Of a stretch of 64,000 bases of DNA, positions 22,701 through 33,535 are shown piece after piece (position 1 is the stretch's first letter; each line of letters opens with the position of its first letter). A model generated the notes under the pieces. That model searched no databases. It worked only from the letters and a program-made list of their open reading frames with translations, and was not told the DNA's origin. The position numbers and the translations under genes were made by a program. Origin of the DNA: Physcomitrium patens (taxonomy: Eukaryota; Streptophyta; Bryopsida; Funariales; Funariaceae); contig NC_037258.1 in assembly GCF_000002425.4 (NCBI RefSeq), forward strand, positions 957,719-1,021,718, written 5' to 3'.

Positions 22701-25700
22701 AAGTGCCTGTCCTCTTTCTTAGATATTATAGAGAATAAGGTTCACTTTCGGGTGGTGATTTTATGTATTTTTTTATAAGTAGGAGTTGATAACCAGCGTC
22801 AAGCTCGACTTACAATGTTGTCTCTAGTTTAGTTCAGAGAAATGTTTGTGCAGTTCACTTCCTCTTAACGTAGGAATGATAATTTGAAAATAGTTTTATT
22901 TACCAAGTGATGTCCGGGGCCACTGTACAACAACCTTTTCAATTATGTTTCATGTGAACATCTCTGAAGGTTCCATTTGTGTCTTCTTTTCAGGTACTCC
23001 ATTACCCACAATCACATTGTAGCGTTGAAGAACAACGTGTTTTATTATACCGAAGTTTGAGGCTAATGCCCTTAAAGTTACTCGAGCGAGTTCTCCCGTG
23101 GCTGGTTGCCATCTTGAGTGAGGATGAAACAAAAGTAATGCTTGAGAACTTGCGGCTGGCAGGTAGCTGTGACTTCTTCCTTTAATCATTGACGAAACTT
23201 TGGAGACCATCTTAGGCTTTTGAAAATCAGCTTTATTTAGTGCTAACATATTGTTTCTTGAATCTACAGCTCCTGTTGAAGATAATGCCCTTGTGACCCT
23301 GTTCTCAGACTGGGCATGCAAAGGGCATCCAAAACATTTCTCGAGTACAGGAAGCATCCGCTGTCTCTCTACATCACAAGATGAATGTTCTGTTAAGAGG
23401 ATGAAATTTAATGCAGGGAGTCGACCCGTAAACATGCAAAACGGGTCAACTATTCCCTCAAAACACAATTCAGTAGATATGGGTACTGTGCATGGGCCAG
23501 ATGACTCTCCAGAAATTTTCGATACGAGAGCATCAAAACGTCCTCGAGGAAGTGAATTTGAGGACGCTAGTATAGATTATCCAACTAAGGATACCACGAG
23601 CAAAAATAGTTGTGAAGGTGCTGCCAGATGTTGTGCCCCTGGGCTAGGCTGTGGTAGTTTAACCACCCGTCCTTCAGGGCTAGCCATAAAGCCGTATACA
23701 GCAAGTTTGAATAGTAGTTCGTCGAACTCTGAACTTTTTGGATGGGTCAATGATTCAGGTCCCACTTGTGATCCAGGACCAAAGCCAATTGACCATATCT
23801 TTCAGTTCCACAAGGCTATCAGGAAGGACCTTGAGTACTTAGATTCTGAGTCTGCTAAACTTGCTGATTGTGATGAAGACTTTCTCAGGCAGTTCCAGGG
23901 AAGGTTTCAGTTTCTGTGGGGGCTGTACAGGGCGCATAGTAACGCTGAGGATGATATTGTGTTCCCTGCTCTTGAAGCAAAGGAGGCTCTGCATAACGTT
24001 AGCCACTCATACACAATCGATCACAAGCAAGAAGAGCAATTATTTAAAGATATTGCTGAGGTAAATGGAATTCCAGATGATTTTTTTGGGTAATTTACCA
24101 TATGAGAATAAAGTTACCCACAATTCGTTATGTCGTGTGATCCAGCTTATGTCCTTCAGCTGACAACTTACCCTTCTTTGTTGAAGGTACTTGTGGAACT
24201 GTCTACACTGCACACGCGTATGCACACCCAGGCAATTCCAACTTTTACATCAGACATGGAAAATGGTAAGGATGAGCTTAAACAAGATTGCATGGAGAAA
24301 GAGACTTCTAAAGCCGAAATGATTCAACGAAGGGCTTTGGCCGGCAAGCTGCAAAGGATGTGCAAATCCATTAGAGTGAGTCTTGATCATCATGTTTCTA
24401 GGGAGGAGCATGAGCTCTGGCCTCTTTTTGATGTTCATTTCAGTATCGAGGAGCAGGATCAAATTGTCGGACGTATCATTGGAACTACTGGTGCCGAAGT
24501 GCTGCAGGTAAGCTGCATGTTAACCTGAACTCATATAAATTGTGATGGCTTAGTTCTTTATTTCATGTCATACGGGTTCATAAACGTTTGAAATCTCACT
24601 CTCTGAAATGCTGATCGTTGTTGTGTTCTGTCTATCCATGGTAGAGATCCCATTCCATATTGCTTTTCGTTGCACATGATCCTCCTGGCTTTGACTTTTA
24701 CAAAACTTTAGCAAGTCATCACACGCATATGGATTCTTTTGAGCTAAAATATTCGACATCGGAATAACCTTTCATGAATATCCTAAGTGGTGGTATGTAG
24801 GATCCTAATTTTGCAACTAGATGACCTTGATTCCACCCTTCATAGTTGCTTAAAATTTCAATGAAAAATCTCGATATCTATTACCATCATCTTGTCAACT
24901 CGTATTTTTAGTCGGTCATAGCTGTTACTTTTACGTGGATCAGTTACATTAAGTTACTGTTTTTTATCCAAATGATACGGTGCTGGGATAGGCTGTCTCC
25001 CTTTTCTGCTTTAAATTGGCAACTTTCTTAACTTCGATTAATCACATCGACGCAATTTTTAAGTATGTACGAAAGTTGTGCACATTTTATGTATTTCATG
25101 TTTGTTTTTGACAGGGATTGTTTCCTTTGTAATCGATGCGTTTTTTTTCTTGTGCATCCCACAGACTCTAATATCACATCACTCTTGTTGCAGTCAATGT
25201 TGCCTTGGATCACAACAGCACTCTCCGAGCACGAGCAGAACATTATGATGGATACATTGAGACAGGCTACTCGCAACACCATGTTTGACAAATGGCTGCA
25301 GGCCTGGTGGAAGAATAACCCAACGTCTAATAGCAACACTGTGGAGTCCTCCGAAAAACATTCTGTTCCCCACATGGGCACAAGTGAATCGTTACAAATG
25401 GTTGTTGACTACCTATCTAAAGGCGTTGTGGATACAGGAGAGGTAACTGGTGATGAGAAGCTTCGAACATTAGATGCTTGCAATCATGAAGGCGTTATTC
25501 AATCAGGTTTGTCTCATAGATTTATGCGTTTCTTTGTTTGTATGAGATATTGTATGATCGAAATATTCAAGGTTCCTAGTTTCACTGCAATTGCTGGAAT
25601 CTTGGCATTGATTGATATTGGTTGGTCGAAAGAGAGTTCGAAAGATTATGCTTTTCTCTGCGAATCGTTCTTGTTGGGGAGCTTGTAGTAGTACTTAGGC

Positions 25701-28240
25701 TGGGACTTAACCGTGATGCTAAATCAATCCTTGAGTCTTATCCTTGGTTCCAGATTCTGTTCATGCAAACACTTGCGGCACCGATGATGAAGATATGCAC
25801 GCAGCGAACCTGAGTAAACCCACTGCAGACCATGCGAATAGGTATGCAGTCTTCAAACCTGGATGGCGTGATATCTTCAGGATGAATCAAATAGAGTTGG
25901 AGGCAGCCATTCGGAAAGTTTCTAGTGACAGTTCTCTTGACCCGCGTCGGAAGGCCTATCTCATGCAAAATCTAATGACTAGGTAATTTATCCAATCCTA
26001 AATGCCCGCGTTTGTTTGTCAGGACCATTCTACATCGTGATGTGCGCAATCAAATATATGTTTGCGACTGAACTTTCTCACATTTTGACCTGATCGTTCG
26101 AAATTGGGTTGCAATCACAGCCGGTGGATAGCAGCGCAGCAATTGGTTTCAAATGAGATGCTAATACAAGAAGGGGACAATCCTGCTGATATTCCTGGTC
26201 GGAAAAAGTCTTATCAGGACGAAGAAAATGGTGTATATGGTTGTGAGCATTATAAACGAAACTGTAAACTCCGAGCTGCCTGTTGTGGGAACCTTTTTTC
26301 ATGTCGTTTTTGTCATGACAAAGTCAGCGATCACTCTATGGATAGGTAATTTCGACCATGAATGATGTGTAGGGCTTCTTGCTCATCGTTTTCTGACGTT
26401 ATATCTTGGTGCGAAGGATGATTTGAAATGCATCCAGCAATGATTCTTTTGTTGTTGTGTAAAGATGGATTGATTTGGCTTAAGTACAAGCAATATTATT
26501 AAGATTCCTGTTGTTCAATTTCGCAACTATCAAAGGCTTCTCGATAGTTATGATATTGTGCAATTTCTTACTTTATTTCACACACTATAATCTACAATAT
26601 ACATTAATGCGGCAGTTTCTTGCAGGCATGCAACGAAGGAGATGATGTGCATGCAATGCTTGCAGGTGCAGCCTGTTGCTTCTGTCTGTAACACTCCGTC
26701 ATGCAACGGTTTCTCTATGGGTCGTTATTTTTGTAACATCTGCAAGTTCTTCGACAATGACAACAGGTGAAGACTCTTATCACTTTTTATCCTGTAAGAA
26801 CTTAGACTTCAATCGATTCACTTCTCCAAGAATGTTCGCAATTCAAAAATTAGTGTCGATTCAAATCACACAGAATAAATATCCTGTTGTATGATAGTGC
26901 TGGGGATATTAACCTGACATTTGGCTGATTTGATTTGCAGGGATATATATCACTGCCCATCCTGCAATCTTTGCCGTGTTGGTAAGGGTTTAGGCATTGA
27001 TTTTTTTCATTGCATGACATGCAACAGTTGCATGGCTATGCAGCTTAAAGAGCACAAGTGCATGGAGAAAGGCCTCGAATCTAATTGCCCTATTTGCAAT
27101 GATTTCTTGTTCACTTCCAACACGCCTGTCAAAGCTCTTCCGTGTGGTCACTTCATGCACTCCGCCTGCTTTAAGGTGTGCACTGACCTTTTCTACTAAA
27201 AACTTTGTGTACTCAAACCAGGTTTAGGTCCCAGGTGCAGATCGTTTTGTAGTAATCTTCTTTAGTCCAGTGGTTTGTTTTAGGGCCTACGATGTTCTCG
27301 GAACTCTTAGTATTTGCAACCTATCTCATTTAGTGAATGTTTGAACGATATACCCCGGGAACTGACCATCTTTTTTATTTGAGACTTAGATTGCCTTGTT
27401 TTAAAGTTATTATATTTTGTTACTAATTTTCCACCATTTGAAACCTGACATTAGATTTATTGTCGTTCTTGATTCTATCTGTTGCCTTCATCAAAAAAAA
27501 GTTCAACTTGGACAAACCCGTTGATTGTGTATGGTCACGTATCGTAAGCAAGAGTTCATTATATTTTGCAGGCCTATACGTGCAGTCATTATACTTGCCC
27601 TATCTGCTGCAAGTCCCTAGGGGATATGGTGGTAAGCAGATTTTATGGATCTGGTCAATCTTGAGATTATTGTATGGTTTGATCCTTGTTCGAAGCATTT
27701 ATTGTTCATATAAGAACTATTGTCTGAAAATGCTTGTGACTACCTTTATTATTACTTCTACCCTGTAATTTTGTGATTTCCAGTTTTCTTTTATCAAGTT
27801 GTAAATATCTTATCATTCCTTTTGTCTGCGATTGTCTAATTATATCTGTCTGATTTTGCAGATTTATTTTGGTATGCTCGATGCTTTATTGGCATCTGAG
27901 CAGCTTCCTGATGAGTATAGAAGTAGAAATCAGGTATACATTTTGGCCATGACCTATGAATGATAGTAGTGTCACCTGACAGTCACGTTCATAGTTCGTA
28001 ACATGAATGTCAACCCTCAGCACATTGAATTTCTGTCAAACTGTTGAAAATCACTTTTGATCATATCATATTAAGCAAATTTTTGAGAGCAATTTTCTGA
28101 TCCTGAAGCGTTTCATTGGATGTATTGATTCTATGCAGGAAATCCTATGTAACGATTGTGAGCAAAAAGCAACTGCACCTTTTCACTGGTTATATCACAA
28201 ATGTGGAGGATGTGGCTCTTATAACACCCGTGCTATATAA
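19704..28240 (+). CDS. BTS-like: BRUTUS-like hemerythrin RING E3 ligase (16 exons)
   Basis: Plant iron sensor and E3 ubiquitin ligase that represses iron-uptake regulators. My exons are 19704-19973, 20436-20657, 20911-21105, 21807-22174, 22411-22648, 22994-23162, 23270-24060, 24187-24507, 25194-25506, 25754-25982, 26121-26345, 26626-26766, 26941-27175, 27572-27631, 27862-27933 and 28139-28240. All are GT-AG and in phase, giving 1316 aa, close to the family length. Three hemerythrin repeats lie near residues 29-229, 290-490 and 650-900. They are followed by a CHY zinc finger (from [18 protein letters not shown]), a CTCHY finger, a RING ([21 protein letters not shown]) and a C-terminal zinc ribbon ([23 protein letters not shown]). 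Repeat 3 has the usual iron ligands; repeats 1 and 2 are altered at one position each (see findings). The start ATG has context AAAATGG. A second in-frame acceptor exists for exon 5. Confidence 0.93.
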
Positions 28241-29200
28241 TGTAACACTCCAAAGCTCGTATCAAGTTATTATCTTTTATCAAAATTTGCAAAGAAGCTG
28301 TTCCGTTTCTGTATGCTCAGCGACTCACATATTTTGGCATCACCATTTACAATTTAAAAAAAATTAACATCATTGGATAATCTATTTGGCTATTCAAATA
28401 CTAAAATAAGATTGGTTAGGTTGCAAGTGGGCATTTGAGGTTGTAATTGATGATCCTTTCGTTGTCTTGATTTATTTAACTTTCGTGAGGAGAACGAACA
28501 TTAGACTGAAGAAACATTCGGTAGAGAATGCGCAGGTTTGAAAGGTAGCACGTTGTATTCCCCTAAGAAAACACTTTACAAAATGTTAGTTTCAGGTACT
28601 CATGTGTATCAACTTATATCTTCTATTTCAAACGTTCTGGTAGTGGTTGCTTGGGGTACAAGGGGATGCCTTCTGTAAGTACCAAGTTGGCAATGTTTGA
28701 TCCTGATGATGCCTGAAAATCTTTCTGTGTTTAACTATATTTTTGTTGTGCTGTTCCCAGTGGGTTTCCGGTTAAATTGTTGTTGCGCAATTCCATTTAC
28801 GAAGACATCAGCCACTTTTAACTTCTGTGTGCTCAAAGGTGTTGCGCTTTGCTCAATAAATGTAATAGTAGACCAGGAATATGTGGGTTGTGTCTGTCAT
28901 CATATCGAGGCTTCGGACGTTGTAAAATGGTGGGGAAACACTGCACCCAGTGTTTTATTTTCTGCACAAAATGACTTATTCTGCAACTTTATTGGTATAT
29001 CGACGTCTAAACTTTCTCAGTTGAATTGATATCGCTTGTTATTTGGTTGAAAGTGGTGTTATTTTCTTGCATAGTTGTAACATTGAGCAGTAAATATGAG
29101 ATCGCTTCTTGCCGATGTGTTGCTCTTGAACTAGTAATGGTGAATGGTGCTGATATTATTCTTCTTAAGGAGCAATAACTTTGGAGTGTTCTAATATTTT
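28241..29200 (+). other. 3' flank of the BRUTUS-like gene
   Basis: Moderate composition that fades into AT-rich sequence. An AATAAA motif occurs near 28855 and could serve polyadenylation. The 110-codon open frame at 28697-29029 has no recognisable domain. Confidence 0.4.
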
Positions 29201-30549
29201 CAAAAGTTTATTGGATCTTTAAGGTACTCTGATGAGTTTAAATTAGTTTAATATTTTAAAATATAAATGCACAAGATAATTCAATACATGTGCAATTTCA
29301 AGTCACATTTTTCATGCTAAGCATGCAATTTATATTTGTAATATTTGAATAAATGAATAAAAGTGTAATCTCTACTGCATGTGAGAACATGATAAATAGA
29401 GATAAGGTTATTATATCTTCTCTTTGATAATGGGTTTTACATTTAGATTTCGGCTTTCTTCACTCTGATAAATGGGGCTAGAATTGCAACAATGATGTCA
29501 TTTTGTATATATATATATATATATTTATTGTATGTTAGATATTGATTAACATTGCAAGGTATATTAGATTTTTAAGTAATAGCTTTTAGAAAATTTTATG
29601 TGAAGTTTAATTTGTATGATATTGTTTGTGGATTTTATTTCAAATTAATTAGATTTTGTATACCTAGTGGTCTGTTTGGGTTTGCAACAATCTACCCTGA
29701 CCAATGGAAATGAGATGTTTGGTAGTCAATGTAGAGCAAAAGGATTGTATTGTCAACATTGGGCAACAAAAGTGCATGGGTTGTTAAAATCATATTCAAC
29801 ATTCAAAGTCCATAGTCTATGTGCCAACTTTACTTAAAGATTTCTTGTCACTATCAAAATCCTAAATTTATTTTTCTAATATATTAAGCTCTTAAACTGA
29901 GAATAAAATAAACATTAAATATTTATTTATAAAAAAGATACCATAAATAACTAAAGTTTAGAAAAACTTATTTGAATGAAATATTTAAATTTTTGGAATA
30001 TTAGGATTTTTTAACATGTATGTAAAAACATCAACTTTATTAATTTAAGCATGTTTGCTAAAATATCTACATTTTAAAATAACAGTAAGTAAAATAAATA
30101 CCAAAGTTTAACTAGAAATTTATAATATTTAAAATATTGAAAAAATATCTAAAGAAGATTTTTTTAATAAGATAATTTTTTATATTTACAATCTCAATTA
30201 TATATACATATGTGTTATTAGAAAGAATGTTGATAATTAAAATTCTTTACATAAAAAAAAATTAATTTTGATTATATATCTAATTATCTAAATACTATTC
30301 AACACATTTATAGTTTTATAAATGAAATATTTTTAACTATGATATAAAGTATTCAAAAATAGAAAAAAATAGTTCTGTGCTTGCTTTAAATATTCTTTGA
30401 TGATGATTTAAAAGTTGGAATCAATTATTAGATAAAATATTATTATTTTTATTATTATATATATTATTTTTTGAATATATGCACTTTGAGTTTTTGTAAT
30501 AACTTTAAATTGTATATAAATATAATTACATAAGTATAAATAAATAAAT

Positions 30550-30585
<36 letters not shown>

Positions 30586-30938
30586 TGAATTTGAATTTGT
30601 TATAATCTATAAGCTTTAAAATCTTCTATAATATTATAATTTATTTATGAGTTTTTTAAGATTTACTAACAAATAAAACTACACCAACTATAAAATTTAG
30701 AATTTGATCATCTTGAATCAATAATTCTCTTTTTAAAAATACACAGTAATATTTTTTTTAAAGGAATTGTAAACTAATTATTAAAATATAAATAATTTTC
30801 AGTTTTATATTTAAAAGTAATAATCAAAATAACATTAATTTAATTTATTTTTAATTATTTAAAATACTCTAGTATTTATATTTTATGTTTTTCTTTTTTT
30901 CTTTTTCTAAAAATAATTAACTTCTTAATTTTGTAAAA
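29201..30938. other. AT-rich spacer
   Basis: Very AT-rich, with (TA)n runs at about 29504-29523 and 30553-30581. No gene is visible. It ends abruptly where the virus-derived segment begins. Confidence 0.6.
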
Positions 30939-31083
30939 AAGAAAGCCCAATAGAGATTCTTATAAACTTGTGGTACAATTCTTTGAGGCTCTATAGTAAA
31001 CTATAGAACGTCTTCAGGAAGATTCATATCGCTTTTAAGATGTTCTACAAGCATCTTAAAAGTACCCCAAATTGGGCTTTCTT
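30939..31083. repeat. Hairpin-rich inverted repeat
   Basis: Outer arms of 13 bp (30939-30951 and 31071-31083, AAGAAAGCCCAAT and its complement) match perfectly. Inside are a perfect 11-bp hairpin (31032-31042 with 31052-31062, 9-base loop) and the small palindromes CTATAG-TAAA-CTATAG and TCTTC-AG-GAAGA. It could be a miniature inverted-repeat element or a viral intergenic hairpin. It lies about 100 bp before the open helicase frame. Confidence 0.75.
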
Positions 31084-31180
31084 GTTGAGAGTTTTCTTGC
31101 AAGATCTACAGAATAGGCCGTGTTGACTCTTCTTTACTGCAAGTCAATAATAAGGGAAGAAATACTGATTCTAAGCATAA

Positions 31181-32131
31181 TCTAGGATTCCATTTGTACC
31201 ACTTGATTACAACTCAGAAGCAACTAATGAGGTTCTTGATCTCTTAGCAAAGGTGTTCCCTAACGAAGACATAAGAAGATACTTTATGAGGTTCATCTCA
31301 TCATGTTTAGAAGGAAGAAATGCGAACAAGATATTTTCTATATGGTCAGGATCTGGAGACAACGGAAAGACTGTCATGGTTTCTCTAGTTGAACGAGCGT
31401 TTGGAGACTATGCAGTGAAGATGCCAACATCATTGCTTATGGGAAAGAGAGTACAATCATCAGCAGCTACTCCCGAGCTAGCAATGCTTAAAGGAAGACT
31501 TATAGCTCTCGTTCAAGAGCCTGATGAAGGTGACAAACTTAACCTTGGTGTTATGAAGGAGCTTACAGGAAATGATAGTCTCTATATTAGAGGATTGTAC
31601 GAAGAAGGAGCTATCATACCTCAGACAGCAAAGTTTGTACTCATTGCCAACAGGATCCTACAGATGAGTACGTTTGATAAAGCAGTGTGGAGTAGAGTTA
31701 GAGTAATGCCATTCGTATCAACGTTTGTTGATAAGATAGAACCATCTCACAATCCTCTTACAACACACTTGAAGGATATTAACTTCTCCAACAAGATTCC
31801 TTTGCTTGCTCCTGTATTCATGAGATTAGTAATAGAAGAGTACAAGCAATATCTAACTTATGGTCTTGAAGAGCCTGACGAAGTTAAGGACTGCACTGAG
31901 ACAATTCGTGTGTCTAATGATATCTTTGGGCAGTTCTTGAGCGCTAATGTTGAGAAGAGCAACAAGAGTATAGTTGCTATAAAGGAGCTGTATGATACCT
32001 ACAAGTACTGGTCAAAGGATATGTTCCCAACAATGAAAGTAAAAGATATATCGTCTCTACGACAATATCTAGTTAGGAACTCGTATACTATAGATGCTGT
32101 AGATCAGATTCAAGGATTATCTTTGATATAG
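31181..32131 (+). pseudogene. NCLDV D5-type SF3 helicase, N-terminally truncated
   Basis: C-terminal helicase part of a giant-virus D5 primase-helicase, a DNA replication protein. The frame is open from 31181, just after a TAA, to the TAG at 32129-32131, about 316 codons. Codons before the first likely start still read as family sequence, so the frame continues a longer ancestral gene. Walker A is GSGDNGKT (31349-31372). Walker B is LIALVQEPD (about 31499-31525). A sensor Asn is in LIANRI, and Arg residues follow in WSRVRVMPF. The D5 C-terminal region follows to a natural-looking end. The primase half is absent; upstream frames are broken. Composition is far less AT-rich than the flanks. It is an endogenous viral remnant; expression is unknown. 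Confidence 0.88.
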
Positions 32132-32139
32132 ATAACAAC

Positions 32140-32155
32140 AAAAAAAGCTTTTTTT
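32140..32155. terminator. A/T palindrome just after the helicase stop
   Basis: Seven A, G, C and seven T form a perfect 16-bp palindrome, 9 bp past the helicase stop codon and between two convergent frames. It resembles a viral transcript-end hairpin. That role is a guess. Confidence 0.35.
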
Positions 32156-32302
32156 TCTGCATACTTATCAGTACTGCGTCTTGTCCAAACAAACTGCACA
32201 GCCTACCGCGATCATGGTGTATGTATAACACTTCTTTCTACCTCAAAGAGAAAGGAGGTGTAGTTGATGTGAAAGCATAAAATGCGCTAGCTATGTCAAA
32301 CA

Positions 32303-32794
32303 CTAAGTACTGGTATCAATAGATAGAGCGTGTCTCCTTAACTTAGTCATCAAAGAAAGCACTTCGACTCTTGATTCAAAAGATGATAATCTCAATCCTC
32401 CTATGCTTGGATACTTCTTTACTTCAAGCTTCTGTTCAGGAAGTCCTCCAAATAGAGACACTATGTACTCTTCAGTAAACACCACCCTTATAATGGACAC
32501 TTCATCACCCTTAACATTAATTCCATACATTACCTCAGGAAGTATGTTATTTGAGAATATGCTATAATTCTGCTGACATGCAGCAATGAGAGCACTAACA
32601 AGTTGTATCTCTCCATTTCTGTATCTTATATCACGTTTGTGTTTGCTTTCTTGCAGTACCCATACTAACTGTTCACCTTTTCTTCCTTCTCTGTCACTAA
32701 AGGTAGAGAACATCTCATCTGCAATTCTCATTCTAAGCATTGATGGCACTATATGAGGCTGAAACTCTTGAGACTTGTGGAAATACTGGTGCAT
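32303..32794 (-). pseudogene. Unrecognised ORF of the virus-derived segment
   Basis: 163 codons, convergent with the helicase frame and sharing its composition. I do not recognise the family. The protein is mixed alpha/beta in appearance, with VWVLQESKHKRDIRYRNGE near the N-terminal third and EVMYGINVKGDEVSIIRVVF in the middle. There are no Cys or His clusters and no membrane segments. Protein-like sequence also lies upstream in another frame (32801-32986 and nearby), so the present ATG may follow a frameshift and the ancestral protein may have been longer. Confidence 0.55.
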
Positions 32795-32800
32795 AGTCCT

Positions 32801-32986
32801 TTAAATAGAGATTGTATTGTAAGGCTTTTTTGAATTCCACAAATAAATTTCATGTGATTTTTTACTCATAAGTTGGACGAGATTTCCCCTATAAAGATTC
32901 AAGATGCACCTAAACCGTGCTATATCTTTGCTATTACCCATTTCTCTTTGAAGATTGTAAATAGGATTGTTTGAAAGATGAAGCAA
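32801..32986 (-). pseudogene. Possible upstream part of the unrecognised viral ORF
   Basis: A 61-codon frame (start MLHLSNNPIYNLQREMG) directly upstream of the 32303-32794 ORF and on the same strand. An overlapping frame also looks protein-like across the junction, which suggests one or more frameshifts in a once continuous gene. No family was recognised. Confidence 0.35.
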
Positions 32987-32990
32987 AGGT

Positions 32991-33535
32991 AAACACGTGA
33001 AGAGAATGAATTAGCAAATCTCAGCTCCGGATATCTGGAGACTACTCTGCGGCTGCAGGGGCAAAGCCTGATTAGCTACTGGGGCGTGGCGAACTCTACT
33101 AAGAGAGTAGAGTAGAGTAAAGTAAATTAAAGTAGGAGTCGGTCACGGGGAGTGGTTTTGTTGCCGGGGGATGGCTGGCTGGATGGAGCCCTCCCTGGGC
33201 ACTGCCGCTTGTCCCAGCTCAGCACACACTACATAACAACATTCACTTACACTTACTGGTGCATGTGTTGTGAGGCGGCTCCCCGCATGGGCCCCAGAGC
33301 TGCTGCTGCTGCAATCAAAGCCAATGTTTGGAACCTCTACGAATGCTGCCACCCCGACTCTCCCACTTCTGGCTGGCTAACTGGCTGGCTGAGGGTGGTC
33401 TGCGAGTAAGTGCACCTCTTCATCACTAATTCTCTCTCCCCTCCGAGACGCACGCGAACCCAGTGTCAGTCCGCCATCCAATACGATGATGATGCATGGA
33501 AGCGGAAGAGACCCACAGTCGTCAACTGCACGCCA
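32991..33535. other. 3' flank of the HMA-domain gene
   Basis: Composition returns to host-like values at about 33000. Short overlapping frames show no domain. It contains the likely 3' UTR of the minus-strand HMA gene and a GAGTAGAGTAAAGTA repeat near 33105-33135. Confidence 0.45.

Noticed and set aside
28697..29029. 110-codon frame downstream of the BRUTUS-like gene
   Set aside because: No domain; lies in the likely 3' flank of that gene.
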